Assembly: GCA_021405325.1 (NCBI GenBank)
Contig: QWII01000051.1
Span: 1 to 64,000 of the forward strand
DNA from: Caldilinea sp. CFX5
GTDB lineage: Bacteria; Chloroflexota; Anaerolineae; Caldilineales; Caldilineaceae
Reading direction: 5' to 3'
Length of the DNA: 64,000 bases
Below the pieces are notes generated by a model. The model ran no database searches. It saw nothing but the letters and a program-made list of their open reading frames with translations, and was not told the DNA's origin. Below are positions 42,496 to 50,891 of this stretch, piece by piece; positions within the stretch are counted from its first letter, which is position 1; the number at the start of each line of letters is the position of its first letter. A program made the position numbers and the translations under genes.

Positions 42496-44199
42496 TTAGC
42501 TGCGCGCAAATTGTAACATCTGCCAGCCCACATTGAAGGCGCTCTTCGCCCCTTCCCAGCTATTCAGCCCCTTGAGAAAAGTCCAGATCGGCCCTGGGCG
42601 CAACGACCACTCTCTGGTGGCCCTTTTTTGCCAATATTCCAATTGTTCCGCCGTTAGATTCGCATAGTCCAAAACGGTCGATTGATCCATATCCACCTCT
42701 TCCCACTTGGTGCCGGGGCGGAACCAGTTGTTCTCCACCACCTCATAGAAGAAGGGCGTGCCGGGGTAGGGGGCAGCAATGTGGAACAGGGCAATATCCA
42801 GCGGCAACTGCTTGGCATAGGCCATGGTCGCGCGGATCGACTCCTCTGTTTCGCCGGGTAACCCGATGATAAAATAGCCCCAATTTTTGATGCCGGCGGC
42901 CTTGGCCCAGCGCAACGCCTTAAAGGCTTGCTCCTTTTTGTACCCCTTGCGGGCGCGTTGGAGGATCTGTTCATTGGCGCTCTCAATGCCCCAGGAGATC
43001 AGCCAGCAACCGGCCTGGCCCATCAACGCCAACAGCGCTTCATCGACATAATCGACGCGGCTGTTACAGGTCCAGCGAATGCGGATATCGCGCCGCAAGA
43101 GTTCCTCACAAAGGCTGACCACATGCTCCCGATTGACTGTAAAGAGGTCGGCGTACATATGGATGTTGTCAATGCCCAACTTGTTGAGATAGGCAATCTC
43201 GTCGCACATGTTCTCGGCGGAGCGCACCCGCACGCTGTTCTGGTAACTGACATGTTTGATGCAATACTTGCAGCCGGCCGGACAACCGCGACTGGTGACG
43301 ATAAAGGTGAAGGCGCCCTTCATCATCGGCATCCGTTGTTTATCCAGGGGCAGCAACTCATGTTTGGGTAGCGGCAGATCATTCAGATCAGGAATGAAAG
43401 GCCGGTCAGGGTTGATAACAATCTCGCCGTTGGGATGACGCCACGCCAGCCCGAGAATGGTCGCATAGGGGGACGCTGTCGCTGTCACCGGGAATTTATC
43501 TTGCACTGTTGCCGTGCCGACCCGTCTTGTCTGCGGTTGACTCGTCTCGGCCAACATCTTGCGCACTTGCGGGTTGCTGGGCGTCTTGTTTTCCAGGCGG
43601 TCGAGTAATTCGCGTAGCGTCATCTCCGGCTCGCCACGCAGGATAAAATCGAGGGCCGGGAAGGGGCGCATGGTCTCCAGCGTCATCGGGGTGACATGGG
43701 TGCCAAAGGCCATTGTCCTAGCGCCCAGCGCTTTGGCCAGGAAAACACCATACATATCATTCTTCAACGTCGGCGCCGTCACCTGGGTCAGGTAATATTG
43801 GGGGCGCTTTTCTTCCAACAACTTTTCAAACGCCGGCCAGCCCATGCGTAAGGCGTTGGCGTCAATGATTTCAACCGAATATTCCGGCAGCAAAATCGCC
43901 GCCAGTTGGGCCAGACTGACCTGCGGCCAGATCATATTTTCCCGACTGCGCCGCCCGACGCGGTGTTGACTGCGAATCCAGATCGCGCCATCGGGCGTCG
44001 GCGGGTTGACCAGCAAGACATCGACCGTGCCGGCGGGGCGGCTGGACGAGGTCAGCGTCTGGACGCTGGCGCCGGCATCGGGGAAATGGGATGGCCGCAC
44101 GGGTGGGATGCGTCGCGTCCCTAGGTTGTCACGAAAATCGGCGGTCAACTCGATGTTGATCGACTTGGTGGGCTGTTGGCTTTCCGTCCCCGTCGTCAT
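42496..44199 (-). CDS. B12-binding domain radical SAM protein
   Basis: 567 aa from the ATG at 44199 (GAGGAC upstream; an ATG at 44223 is the alternative). Residues about 58-200 are a cobalamin-binding Rossmann domain: VDVLLVNPPTPDGAIWI, SLAQLAAILLPEYSVEIIDA, FILRGEPEMTLRELL. The radical SAM core has TSRGCPAGCKYC with Cys306, Cys310 and Cys313 binding the 4Fe-4S cluster, then DNIHMYADLFTVNREHV and WLISWGIESANEQIL. Such proteins (BchE/HpnP-like) perform radical methylations or cyclisations. In this locus it could C-methylate a lipid carrier or sugar; the target is unknown. Confidence 0.87.
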   Translation of the reverse strand: MTTGTESQQPTKSINIELTADFRDNLGTRRIPPVRPSHFPDAGASVQTLTSSSRPAGTVDVLLVNPPTPDGAIWIRSQHRVGRRSRENMIWPQVSLAQLAAILLPEYSVEIIDANALRMGWPAFEKLLEEKRPQYYLTQVTAPTLKNDMYGVFLAKALGARTMAFGTHVTPMTLETMRPFPALDFILRGEPEMTLRELLDRLENKTPSNPQVRKMLAETSQPQTRRVGTATVQDKFPVTATASPYATILGLAWRHPNGEIVINPDRPFIPDLNDLPLPKHELLPLDKQRMPMMKGAFTFIVTSRGCPAGCKYCIKHVSYQNSVRVRSAENMCDEIAYLNKLGIDNIHMYADLFTVNREHVVSLCEELLRRDIRIRWTCNSRVDYVDEALLALMGQAGCWLISWGIESANEQILQRARKGYKKEQAFKALRWAKAAGIKNWGYFIIGLPGETEESIRATMAYAKQLPLDIALFHIAAPYPGTPFFYEVVENNWFRPGTKWEEVDMDQSTVLDYANLTAEQLEYWQKRATREWSLRPGPIWTFLKGLNSWEGAKSAFNVGWQMLQFARS

Positions 44200-44259
44200 G
44201 GTTTTGTCCTCAATACGCGTCATGCCACATCCGCGTCAACTGTACGCTCGCCTGGCGCC

Positions 44260-45525
44260 TTACACTTGCGGCTGGATGGCCGGAAGGGGCGCACGCTCTT
44301 CGGCTTTTTCCCGCTGGGGCAAGCGTTCCTTTCCGCGCAGGTCATCGGCAACGAGGGCCTCGCGAATGCGCAAAGAATCAAGCACTTCCATCTGCACCCA
44401 GGCGATCATCAACTGAATACCGACCAGCGCCAGACACGCGCTGGTCAGATAGTAGAGCCACAAACGCGCCACCTCCCACCCCTGTAAGCCCAGAAGCAGG
44501 CTGATCCCAGCGATCAACACGCCAAAGAGAAAGCAGACAAGACCTGCCCAGCCAAAATGGCGATCCAAGCGCCGGGTCAAGCGCCGGCGGCCCCATAACC
44601 CTTGCTGCACCGGCGTCTTGTGAAAAAGCGCCACAAAGTAATTGAAACTCATCCCCAAGGCCAGGACGCTGACGCCGGCCACCGCCAGCACGAGGGCCGT
44701 AAAGAGCGCAAAGGCGACGACGGGGTTGACTTGATTAATGCCGGCCAGCCGGATCATGATCAGGTAGAGGCCAATACCGATCGCAATGAAGAGCGCCAAA
44801 AGCCCGAGCAGGCCAAGCGGTCGCCCCGGATTGTAATTCAAGCCGGTCCAGACAATGGACTGGGCAAAACGCATCCCATCCTTGATGACACTGAGCTTGG
44901 AACGACCAATGCGTTCGCTGTAGGGAATCGGCGTTTCGATCATCGTGAGTTGCTCATGCAGCGCGCGGGTACTCATCACCGGTGTAAAATTTAACCCATC
45001 GGGCAGGGGATAGAGCCGCGGCAACAGGGAACGATGAAAGATCCGCATTCCACTGGCCGCATCGGTCACCTGTCTGGCGCTGATCAGGCTGACGAGACGG
45101 GCAAAGAGCAGGTTGCCCACCCGCCGCACGAACGGCATCCGGCTTTCGGCGCCCCCCATGCGTGAACCAATCACAATGTCGGCGTTGCTCCGACAGGCGG
45201 CGGTATAGAGTTGCGGATAATATTCCGGCGGATAGGTGCCGTCGGCATCGATAAAAGCAAGCCATTCACCGGTTGCGGCGGCAAAGCCGGTCTTGAGTGC
45301 CGCGCCGTACCCACTATTGCGGAGATGGCGGATTAAACGGACCTCCGCGTTTGCCATGACGTGATCGGCGGTGCCATCGACCGAACCATCATCAACGACA
45401 ATCAATTCAAGGTCACTGATCCCAACCGCCGCCAGGTCGGCACGCGTCGCTAACACGCGCTGGATTATCGCCTGAATGCCGTCGGCTTCATTGAAGGCCG
45501 GTATTACCACCGAAAGCGTTGCCAT
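44260..45525 (-). CDS. GT2 polyprenyl-phosphate sugar transferase (DPM1/DPMS-like)
   Basis: 421 aa. The catalytic domain (1-230) has [57 protein letters not shown] and [18 protein letters not shown] (DAD metal motif). Four hydrophobic segments follow (about 230-390), then a basic tail. This resembles dolichol-phosphate mannose synthase-type enzymes that move a hexose to polyprenyl phosphate, feeding GT-C enzymes such as that at 18620-20251. AGGAGG precedes the ATG. It is the first gene of the minus-strand polysaccharide block. Confidence 0.87.
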   Translation of the reverse strand: MATLSVVIPAFNEADGIQAIIQRVLATRADLAAVGISDLELIVVDDGSVDGTADHVMANAEVRLIRHLRNSGYGAALKTGFAAATGEWLAFIDADGTYPPEYYPQLYTAACRSNADIVIGSRMGGAESRMPFVRRVGNLLFARLVSLISARQVTDAASGMRIFHRSLLPRLYPLPDGLNFTPVMSTRALHEQLTMIETPIPYSERIGRSKLSVIKDGMRFAQSIVWTGLNYNPGRPLGLLGLLALFIAIGIGLYLIMIRLAGINQVNPVVAFALFTALVLAVAGVSVLALGMSFNYFVALFHKTPVQQGLWGRRRLTRRLDRHFGWAGLVCFLFGVLIAGISLLLGLQGWEVARLWLYYLTSACLALVGIQLMIAWVQMEVLDSLRIREALVADDLRGKERLPQREKAEERAPLPAIQPQV

Positions 45526-45626
45526 TGTCCGTTCCTCCTATCTGCGCCAGGCGCCGGTAGTCAATGCAACGAGAAGCGCGCTTGGTTCTTCCTAAAACTT
45601 TTCTGCATCTAGTTTTGTACTGCGAT

Positions 45627-45655
45627 TTGCGCTTTTTCCTGGAAACATGTATAAT
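45627..45655 (+). promoter_or_regulatory. Sigma70-like promoter for a putative RNA
   Basis: TTGCGC (45627-45632) and TATAAT (45650-45655) are 17 bp apart, a near-consensus layout pointing rightward, away from the minus-strand gene start at 45525. The predicted start is near 45662. A terminator follows 135 bp downstream with no ORF between, which is the basis for the RNA call below. Confidence 0.6.
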
Positions 45656-45661
45656 AAAAAA

Positions 45662-45802
45662 GGGTGACGCGAAACAGCCGTTGTACATAAAGTACAAGGT
45701 TTAAGCGATTTTTGTACACTGTTGAACGTTACCAGCGGACGCAGTGACAGAGATAGGGCACCCATAAGGTCAGTTATGTGTCAACAGAACTGACCTTTTT
45801 TT
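45662..45802 (+). ncRNA. Candidate orphan small RNA or riboswitch-like leader
   Basis: From the predicted start the transcript begins GGGTGACGC and can close a stem with GCACCC (45758-45763). Inside, CCGTTGTAC-ATAAA-GTACAAGG forms a hairpin with one bulge, and CACTG...CAGTG (45717-45746) another. It ends in an intrinsic terminator. There is no ORF in it and none on this strand for more than a kilobase, so it looks like an independent RNA rather than a leader. It does not match any riboswitch or housekeeping RNA I can recall. The class is unknown. Confidence 0.4.
45766..45802 (+). terminator. Rho-independent terminator
   Basis: AAGGTCAGTT (45766-45775) pairs perfectly with AACTGACCTT (45788-45797) and runs into seven T residues on the plus strand. 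The opposite strand has no T-run after the stem, so it works rightward only. Confidence 0.75.
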
Positions 45803-45843
45803 ATGGCTATTTGCTTTAGAATTATGCTAGATCTGCATTAATG

Positions 45844-45900
45844 GTAACTACTAAGCTCCTAACCAGTCACGGACTAGCTAGGGGTAGGCTTAGTCGTTGC
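45844..45900. repeat. 57-bp palindromic element with GTAACTAC ends
   Basis: GTAACTACTAAGC at the left is matched by GCTTAGTCGTTGC at the right with small mismatches; the centre holds CCAGTCACGGACT. Ends and core belong to the same family as 9084-9162 and 35874-35949. Confidence 0.65.
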
Positions 45901-45922
45901 CATCAATTTTGCATTTTATTTT

Positions 45923-46009
45923 GGCTCATCTACGGAATGAACACCTGTCAGGTTTCCAAAACCTGACAGGTGTGGCGGGTCGAAACCTCACACTTTCTGT
46001 AGATGAGCG
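45923..46009. mobile_element. MITE-like element, copy 3 (87 bp), with 8-bp target duplication
   Basis: GGCTCATCTACGGAATGA at the left and TTTCTGTAGATGAGCG at the right, with the internal CCTGTCAGGTTT...AAACCTGACAGG hairpin. It is slightly shorter and more diverged than copies 1 and 2. TTTATTTT flanks both sides (45915-45922 and 46010-46017). Confidence 0.8.
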
Positions 46010-46017
46010 TTTATTTT

Positions 46018-46799
46018 TATGTATTTTTTCCCTGTGTAGTTACTTTTAGATGAAAATGAAACTGACGTCTTAAGGCGGTACAGCACGCAATGAAAGCGCC
46101 TTTTCAAAAGCCAAAACTCAGCCATTCGGCGTCCCGCCGAAGAATTGATCTGGCGCTACAGTCGATTCTTATAAAATAGCAGTTGAGAACAGTTGGCGTT
46201 TCTGTTATTGCCTTTTACAGCAAAAACATCATTATCAGTACCAGGTAATTATAAAATATTACATGGAGATCTAAACGGAGACGAATTTACAAGCTTCCGG
46301 AACCATTTTGCAACGCATGCTAGGACTAGTTGAATACTGCACGATCTAACACAACCGTACTGATTTACTACAATAGAAGACAACAAATCTTAATGAAACC
46401 GCTGTCAGAGTGTGCAACCAGGCAGGGTTTACATATTACATTTCTGAAAGTTAGGTCGGTTGGGTCGTGATTTCCCAGCAAACGAATATTTCAATTAACA
46501 ACGTTCTAAAAAAGATTATATCATAATGTTGCAAAGAATGCAAGAGTAAATTTTTCGGAAATTCTTACAATATTTACTGAATTCATCGTGACAACCTACG
46601 GTATTTGTAAATTGAACAGTTCCATGATTAAGAACAAGAAGCGTATTTGAATAACAGAATTCCATCTTTGTAAAGTTCGGAGTCTGTAAGAAATTAAGTG
46701 ACGAATCAATCTGGCTTGCAATCGCTTGGAATAACCTTGCGAGCTAAAAAAGCTGAAAATTATCATTTTTTTTGAGCAAAGTTGCCGCAAACGCTCTGC
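46018..46799. other. AT-rich gene-free stretch
   Basis: No frame of convincing length or composition occurs on either strand, and no RNA gene was recognised. Base composition is markedly more AT-rich than the flanking genes. A small hairpin TTCGGCGTCCCGCCGAA lies near 46135. It could be decayed DNA or a long separator between the polysaccharide block and the next gene. Confidence 0.6.
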
Positions 46800-47432
46800 T
46801 TAGACCGACAAGGCGATCAACCACTGCGCCAGATAATAACTCCCCAACACAATCAACTGGGCGCTCCCAAAGCGTTGGCGAAAATGGTTGAGCGCCAGGG
46901 CGGCGTCGGAGAGTACAAAGAGGATCGCCCCCACTGCCGCTGATAGCGCCCACCCTTCACCGCGTTGCATAAACAAAGTGATTGCCAGCCACGCCATGAG
47001 TGAAATGGTCGCCATGTAGAACAGCACCGGTAGCCGCATGGCGCCCAGATGAGGGCGCAACAGCAGGTAGATCCCGCCGGCAAACAGGATCACCGGCACT
47101 CCCCACCACGATAACCCCCATAGCATCAACGCAGAAACAAAAGCGGCAATATACCACAAATGCGCCACCAGAAAACTGACCAACCCCGCCAGGAAGCGAT
47201 CCGACGGCAGCATGAGAAAGATGTCACCCGCTAGCGAAAAGAGCAAACCCGCCACAATGGCCGTCTGGTAGAAAGTGGAGACAGGCGCCGCCGCCACGAT
47301 GGCAAGAGTCAATAGTAAGGTCGTTGTCGTGGGTTTGGCGCAGTAGACCAACCAGCGCGGCCCCCGGTACTCAGCAAAAATATGGAATACAGCCGTACTT
47401 AAGGCTAGTAGGGAAAGTACATACATTGTCAT
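46800..47432 (-). CDS. YhhN/TMEM86 family membrane protein (lysoplasmalogenase-like)
   Basis: 210 aa, eight hydrophobic segments. The YhhN pattern is visible: YCAKPTTTTLLLTLAIVAA, IVAGLLFSLAGDIFLMLPSD (buried Asp), RFLAGLVSFLVAHLWYIAAF (His) and GAILFVLSDAALALNHF (second Asp). Animal members cleave the vinyl-ether bond of lysoplasmalogen; most bacterial ones are untested. It is a single-gene unit convergent with nothing and divergent from the small secreted protein gene on the right. The start ATG at 47432 has a second in-frame ATG two codons on. Confidence 0.83.
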   Translation of the reverse strand: MTMYVLSLLALSTAVFHIFAEYRGPRWLVYCAKPTTTTLLLTLAIVAAAPVSTFYQTAIVAGLLFSLAGDIFLMLPSDRFLAGLVSFLVAHLWYIAAFVSALMLWGLSWWGVPVILFAGGIYLLLRPHLGAMRLPVLFYMATISLMAWLAITLFMQRGEGWALSAAVGAILFVLSDAALALNHFRQRFGSAQLIVLGSYYLAQWLIALSV

Positions 47433-47472
47433 AAGGATTCATAAAAATAACGTAATTTTCTGTCAAACAAAT

Positions 47473-47500
47473 TTGCATTATTGGGAATTTTGTCTATAAT
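47473..47500 (+). promoter_or_regulatory. Sigma70-like promoter
   Basis: TTGCAT (47473-47478) and TATAAT (47495-47500), 16 bp apart, upstream of the small secreted protein gene. The predicted leader is about 195 nt and contains no ORF with a good start. Confidence 0.55.
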
Positions 47501-47700
47501 CCGTTTCAGCAATCCTTGTACATCCTATAGACAAGCGATCATCAACAACGCACAACGGGCAATTATACCTGATTCATCTTGATACCACCTTCACGCGACT
47601 TTCCGCCAGCATCTCACAACATTGTTACTTTCATTGCCGCTACCCTGTGCGCTTGCCCTGGCGCTTTCCTACCCTATCTCTATTGAAAGGCGGATCTGTC

Positions 47701-48234
47701 ATGGTAATCATTGTACGAGTGTTAACAGTTGTTTACGGTTTTTTGCTCTTCTTTCCCATCCCTCCCATCCAACCCTTCCTGCCCAGGCCGCCACGGGCCG
47801 TCCCAACCCAACCGGCCGTCACTCAGCGTCAACCGGCCCACGTAACGGTGATCAGTACACAGCCCCATTCGCAGACCACAAGCCACAACGGCGAAACGGA
47901 GTTGCAATGGCTCTACACCAGAGTGGCTGCCCGCAGTTTGGGGGAGGGCGCCTTTGCCCTGGCCGAGATCGCCTGTACGATCAAAAATCGGCTTCACATC
48001 TCGCGCAATTCGTTAGCGAATGTGCTGCGCGCCTATCGCGCCCGTGATGTGACGCCCAAGCCGGCTCATGTTGAGATTGTCCGCCAAGTCTTTGAAGGCG
48101 AATTGCCCTGTCCATCAACCTGGTGGTATGCCTTGAGCCTGCAAGACACCTACTCCTGGCGACCGCACCAACGTCCACCAGTGAAAACGATCAAACAGAA
48201 TGAACGCAAGCAGATTTTGATCTTTGACCGGTGA
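47701..48234 (+). CDS. Small secreted/anchored protein, possibly SleB-like cell-wall hydrolase
   Basis: 177 aa from the ATG at 47701, preceded by AAGGCGG; an upstream ATG at 47647 would add 18 residues. An N-terminal hydrophobic segment (MVIIVRVLTVVYGFLLFFPI) and a Pro/Gln/Thr-rich linker lead to a domain reading LYTRVAARSLGEGAFALAEIACTIKNRL, then ANVLRAYRARDVTPKPAHVE and GELPCPSTWWYALSLQDT. The 'ARSxGEG...A...I.NRL' pattern and the later Cys-Pro-x-x-x-W-W resemble Hydrolase_2 (SleB) domains, which cleave peptidoglycan. The resemblance is weak and the function is unproven. Confidence 0.5.
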   Translation: MVIIVRVLTVVYGFLLFFPIPPIQPFLPRPPRAVPTQPAVTQRQPAHVTVISTQPHSQTTSHNGETELQWLYTRVAARSLGEGAFALAEIACTIKNRLHISRNSLANVLRAYRARDVTPKPAHVEIVRQVFEGELPCPSTWWYALSLQDTYSWRPHQRPPVKTIKQNERKQILIFDR

Positions 48235-48335
48235 GGACAGAGGACAAGGAGACAGGAGACAAGGAGACAGGAGACAAGGAGACACGAGATAATCTTGATG
48301 ATGTCTTCCTGTCTCGTGTCTCGTGTCTCCTATCT
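48235..48335. repeat. Foldback of GGAGACA words
   Basis: A left arm of repeated (A)GGAGACA/GGAGACAA words (about 48247-48287) faces a right arm of TGTCTCC/TGTCTCG words (48303-48331), so the strand can fold on itself. It lies between the convergent secreted-protein and amidase genes and may serve as a bidirectional terminator. It is built like the foldbacks at 55820-55896 and 58503-58660. Confidence 0.65.
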
Positions 48336-48339
48336 CACG

Positions 48340-49758
48340 CTACCCTGCCACGGACGGTCGCTGCCGCCAGAAACCGGTCGCCTCCTGGAAGGCGTAGGCT
48401 AACTGTAAGACGCCAAAGTCATCCTGGTGGCGCCCCACAATCTGTACGCCGACCGGCAGCCCTTCCGCGGTAAACCCGCAAGGCACCGAAATCGCCGGTA
48501 GCCCGGTAACGGTGATGAAGTAGCACGATTTCATCCAATCAATGTACGTTGCCATCGCGACGCCGTTAATCTCTGTAATATATTCCTGTGTAACCGGGAA
48601 GGGCGGCACCTGGCTGACTGGTAGAATCAAATATTCGTAGGTTTCCATAAATTCGCGCACGCGGTGGTAGAGCAGGGTGCGTTTCATTTCGGCGCGGCTG
48701 ATTTGCGGGCCGGTCAACTGACGTCCAGCTTCGGCATTCCAAATCACCGTCTCCTTGAATTGATCGCGATGCTGCTCAATCAAATCGGCATACGAAAGCT
48801 CGAAGGCCCAGGCGCGCCAGACTTTAAAGACTTCATCCGCGTCGCGAAAGTCGGGGTGGGCATCGTCCACCAAACAGCCCAGCGCTTCAAAGACCGGGCG
48901 TTGCTGGTCAATCGTCGTTGTTATGCGTGGATCTACCGGAAAATCGCCTAGATCATGACTCCAGGCAATCCGCACGCCCTTGAAATCACGATCCAGCGGT
49001 TGGGCAAACAAGCTCCCTGGCTCCCGAATGGCAATGGGGGCGCGCGGATCCGGCCCCGCTAGCGCCGTCAACATCAAGGCTACATCCTGCACCGTGCGCG
49101 CCATCGGACCTTGCACGGAAATGGGGAACCAGCCCACTGCCTTGGGCCAGGTCGGCACCCGCCCCGGTGAGGGGCGCAAGCCGACCACATTACAGAAGTT
49201 GGCCGGGTTGCGCAACGATCCCCCCATATCACTGCCGTCGGCAAGCGGAATCATGCCGCAAGCCAGCGCCACCGCTGCGCCGCCGCTGCTGCCGCCACAG
49301 GTTTTGCTGGTGTCATAAGGGTTGAGTGTGGCGCCAAAGACCGGGTTAAAGGTCTGCGAACCGGCGCCAAACTCCGGCGTATTGGTCTTGCCGATGGTGA
49401 TGGCGCCGCCGCCACGCAGCCGTTCAATGATCAATTCATCAAAATCCGGCACATGATCCTTAAAGAGCGGCGACCCTTGTGTTGTGCGGATGCCTTTGGT
49501 CGCCACCAGGTCTTTATGGGCCATCGGCAGGCCATGTAATGGCCCAACCGCTGCCCCGCGCGCCATCTGTTCATCCGCCGCTTGGGCGCCGGCCAGCGCC
49601 AGTTCCGGCAGCAAGGTGACAATGGCATTCACTTTGGGGTTAACCTGTTCAATCTGGGCCAGGTGGGCGCTCATAACTTCATGGGCGGAAAGCCGGCGCC
49701 GGCGGATCAGGTGCGCCAGTTCAGTTGCAGTCATAAAACAGAGTTCATTGGCAGCCAT
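48340..49758 (-). CDS. Amidase (amidase-signature family)
   Basis: 472 aa. The catalytic triad is visible: Lys82 in MAHKDLVATKG, the cis-Ser of KTCGGSSGGAAVALACG, and nucleophile Ser181 in DGSDMGGSLRNPANFCNVVG. GRVPTWPKA and SVQGPMARTVQDVALML are typical of the family. It hydrolyses a carboxamide; GatA-like length, but no GatB/GatC partner nearby, so a catabolic amidase is more likely than tRNA-dependent amidotransferase. GAGG lies 8 nt before the ATG, and an extended -10 promoter lies about 50 bp upstream. Confidence 0.9.
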   Translation of the reverse strand: MAANELCFMTATELAHLIRRRRLSAHEVMSAHLAQIEQVNPKVNAIVTLLPELALAGAQAADEQMARGAAVGPLHGLPMAHKDLVATKGIRTTQGSPLFKDHVPDFDELIIERLRGGGAITIGKTNTPEFGAGSQTFNPVFGATLNPYDTSKTCGGSSGGAAVALACGMIPLADGSDMGGSLRNPANFCNVVGLRPSPGRVPTWPKAVGWFPISVQGPMARTVQDVALMLTALAGPDPRAPIAIREPGSLFAQPLDRDFKGVRIAWSHDLGDFPVDPRITTTIDQQRPVFEALGCLVDDAHPDFRDADEVFKVWRAWAFELSYADLIEQHRDQFKETVIWNAEAGRQLTGPQISRAEMKRTLLYHRVREFMETYEYLILPVSQVPPFPVTQEYITEINGVAMATYIDWMKSCYFITVTGLPAISVPCGFTAEGLPVGVQIVGRHQDDFGVLQLAYAFQEATGFWRQRPSVAG

Positions 49759-49806
49759 CTGTGTTCCTCTTTTTCGCGATCAGGTTTGCTAATTATTGAT
49801 TCAACC

Positions 49807-49815
49807 ATTATAGCA
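49807..49815 (-). promoter_or_regulatory. Extended -10 promoter of the amidase gene
   Basis: On the minus strand TGCTATAAT forms an extended -10 (TGnTATAAT), about 40 nt before the amidase ATG when spacing to the start site is added. No convincing -35 is seen, as expected for extended -10 promoters. Confidence 0.55.
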
Positions 49816-49865
49816 CGCGGAAGCGCACAAGGTGTAAGTGGATTAGGCCGATCAGCGTAGCTTTC

Positions 49866-49874
49866 TGTTATAAT
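49866..49874 (+). promoter_or_regulatory. Extended -10 promoter, leaderless HD-domain gene
   Basis: TGTTATAAT is an extended -10 ending only 6 nt before the ATG of the HD-domain gene. With a normal start-site spacing, the mRNA would begin at or next to the start codon, and no ribosome-binding site is present. A leaderless transcript is inferred. Confidence 0.55.
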
Positions 49875-49880
49875 GGCGCC

Positions 49881-50891
49881 ATGTTAATTCAAGACCGTCT
49901 TTATGGCCCCGTTACAATTACCGAACCCGTGTTGCTTGATCTGCTCAATACCTGGGCGCTCCAGCGGCTGGACGGCGTCTTGCAACATGGCGTGTCGGCG
50001 CAAGTCGGCGTCACCAGCCGCACCAGCCGCCGGGAGCATTCGATCGGCGCCATGCTGCTGGTGCGTCGCTTGGGCGCCGATCTGCCGGAGCAGATTGCCG
50101 CCCTCTTGCATGATGTCAGCCACACCGCTATGAGCCATGTGATCGACTATCTCTTTGCCCGCCATAATTCACAAAGTTATCACGACGAGCGCAAGGAATG
50201 GTTTGTCGCCCAATCGGATATTCCAACGGTGCTGATCCGTTACGGCTACGACTGGCGAGCGCTGTTACATGAAGAAGATTTCTCATTGCTGGAACAACCG
50301 TCGCCGGCCCTTTGTGCGGATCGACTCGATTACTTTCTGCGCGATGGGTACGATTTGGGGATTGTCGATCAAGCTGCTATCGCCTATGTTCTACACCATC
50401 TTACGGTGCTTGACGGGCGGATGGTGTTGGATGATGTGGAAGCAGCCCGGCAGTTAGCCTATGGCTTTCTGGCTGCCGATGACGCCAGTTGGTCAAATTT
50501 CCGCGAAGTCGGTTTGTATGAGCTGACCGCCCAGGCTTTGCGACTGGCCCTCGCGAAAGGGTTGATTACTGAGACCGATCTATGGGGCACCGATGATGCC
50601 TTGTGGCGCGCCTTGTACCAGAGTCCCAACCCGGAGTTGCACTACTACCTCCGCTTTGTGGACAAGCGCACCGCATTTGTCAGGGATGCCACGGCGCCCA
50701 CCTTCACCGTGACGACCAAGATTCGCACGCTCGATCCGGATGTGTACTACCAGGGGAATGTGATGCGCTTCTCTGCCATTGAGCCGGCCTTTGCTGCCTA
50801 CCGTGAAGCCTATCTGGCGCAAAAGCAAGGTGCGTGGCCCATTCGTGTCGTCGGCTTTCAACCATCCGTTGTGACAGGGACAGCAGCATGA
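49881..50891 (+). CDS. HD-domain phosphohydrolase
   Basis: 336 aa. HD-superfamily metal residues: His53 in RREHSIGAML, His77-Asp78 in QIAALLHDVSHTAMSH, and a later Asp in SPALCADRLDYFLRDG. The order H...HD...D and the text around it match the dNTPase-like/YdhJ branch of HD proteins that act on nucleotides or phosphodiesters. No other domain is seen. Its stop overlaps the P1-peptidase start as ATGA, so the two are translationally coupled. The substrate is unknown. Confidence 0.85.
   Translation: MLIQDRLYGPVTITEPVLLDLLNTWALQRLDGVLQHGVSAQVGVTSRTSRREHSIGAMLLVRRLGADLPEQIAALLHDVSHTAMSHVIDYLFARHNSQSYHDERKEWFVAQSDIPTVLIRYGYDWRALLHEEDFSLLEQPSPALCADRLDYFLRDGYDLGIVDQAAIAYVLHHLTVLDGRMVLDDVEAARQLAYGFLAADDASWSNFREVGLYELTAQALRLALAKGLITETDLWGTDDALWRALYQSPNPELHYYLRFVDKRTAFVRDATAPTFTVTTKIRTLDPDVYYQGNVMRFSAIEPAFAAYREAYLAQKQGAWPIRVVGFQPSVVTGTAA

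Noticed and set aside
45662..45802. c-di-GMP (GEMM-I) riboswitch
   Set aside because: GACGC-AAA-GCC-like wording is present, but the conserved GEMM spacing, the CCUAA and GGUAGCGGGGUUACC parts are missing, and no gene follows.
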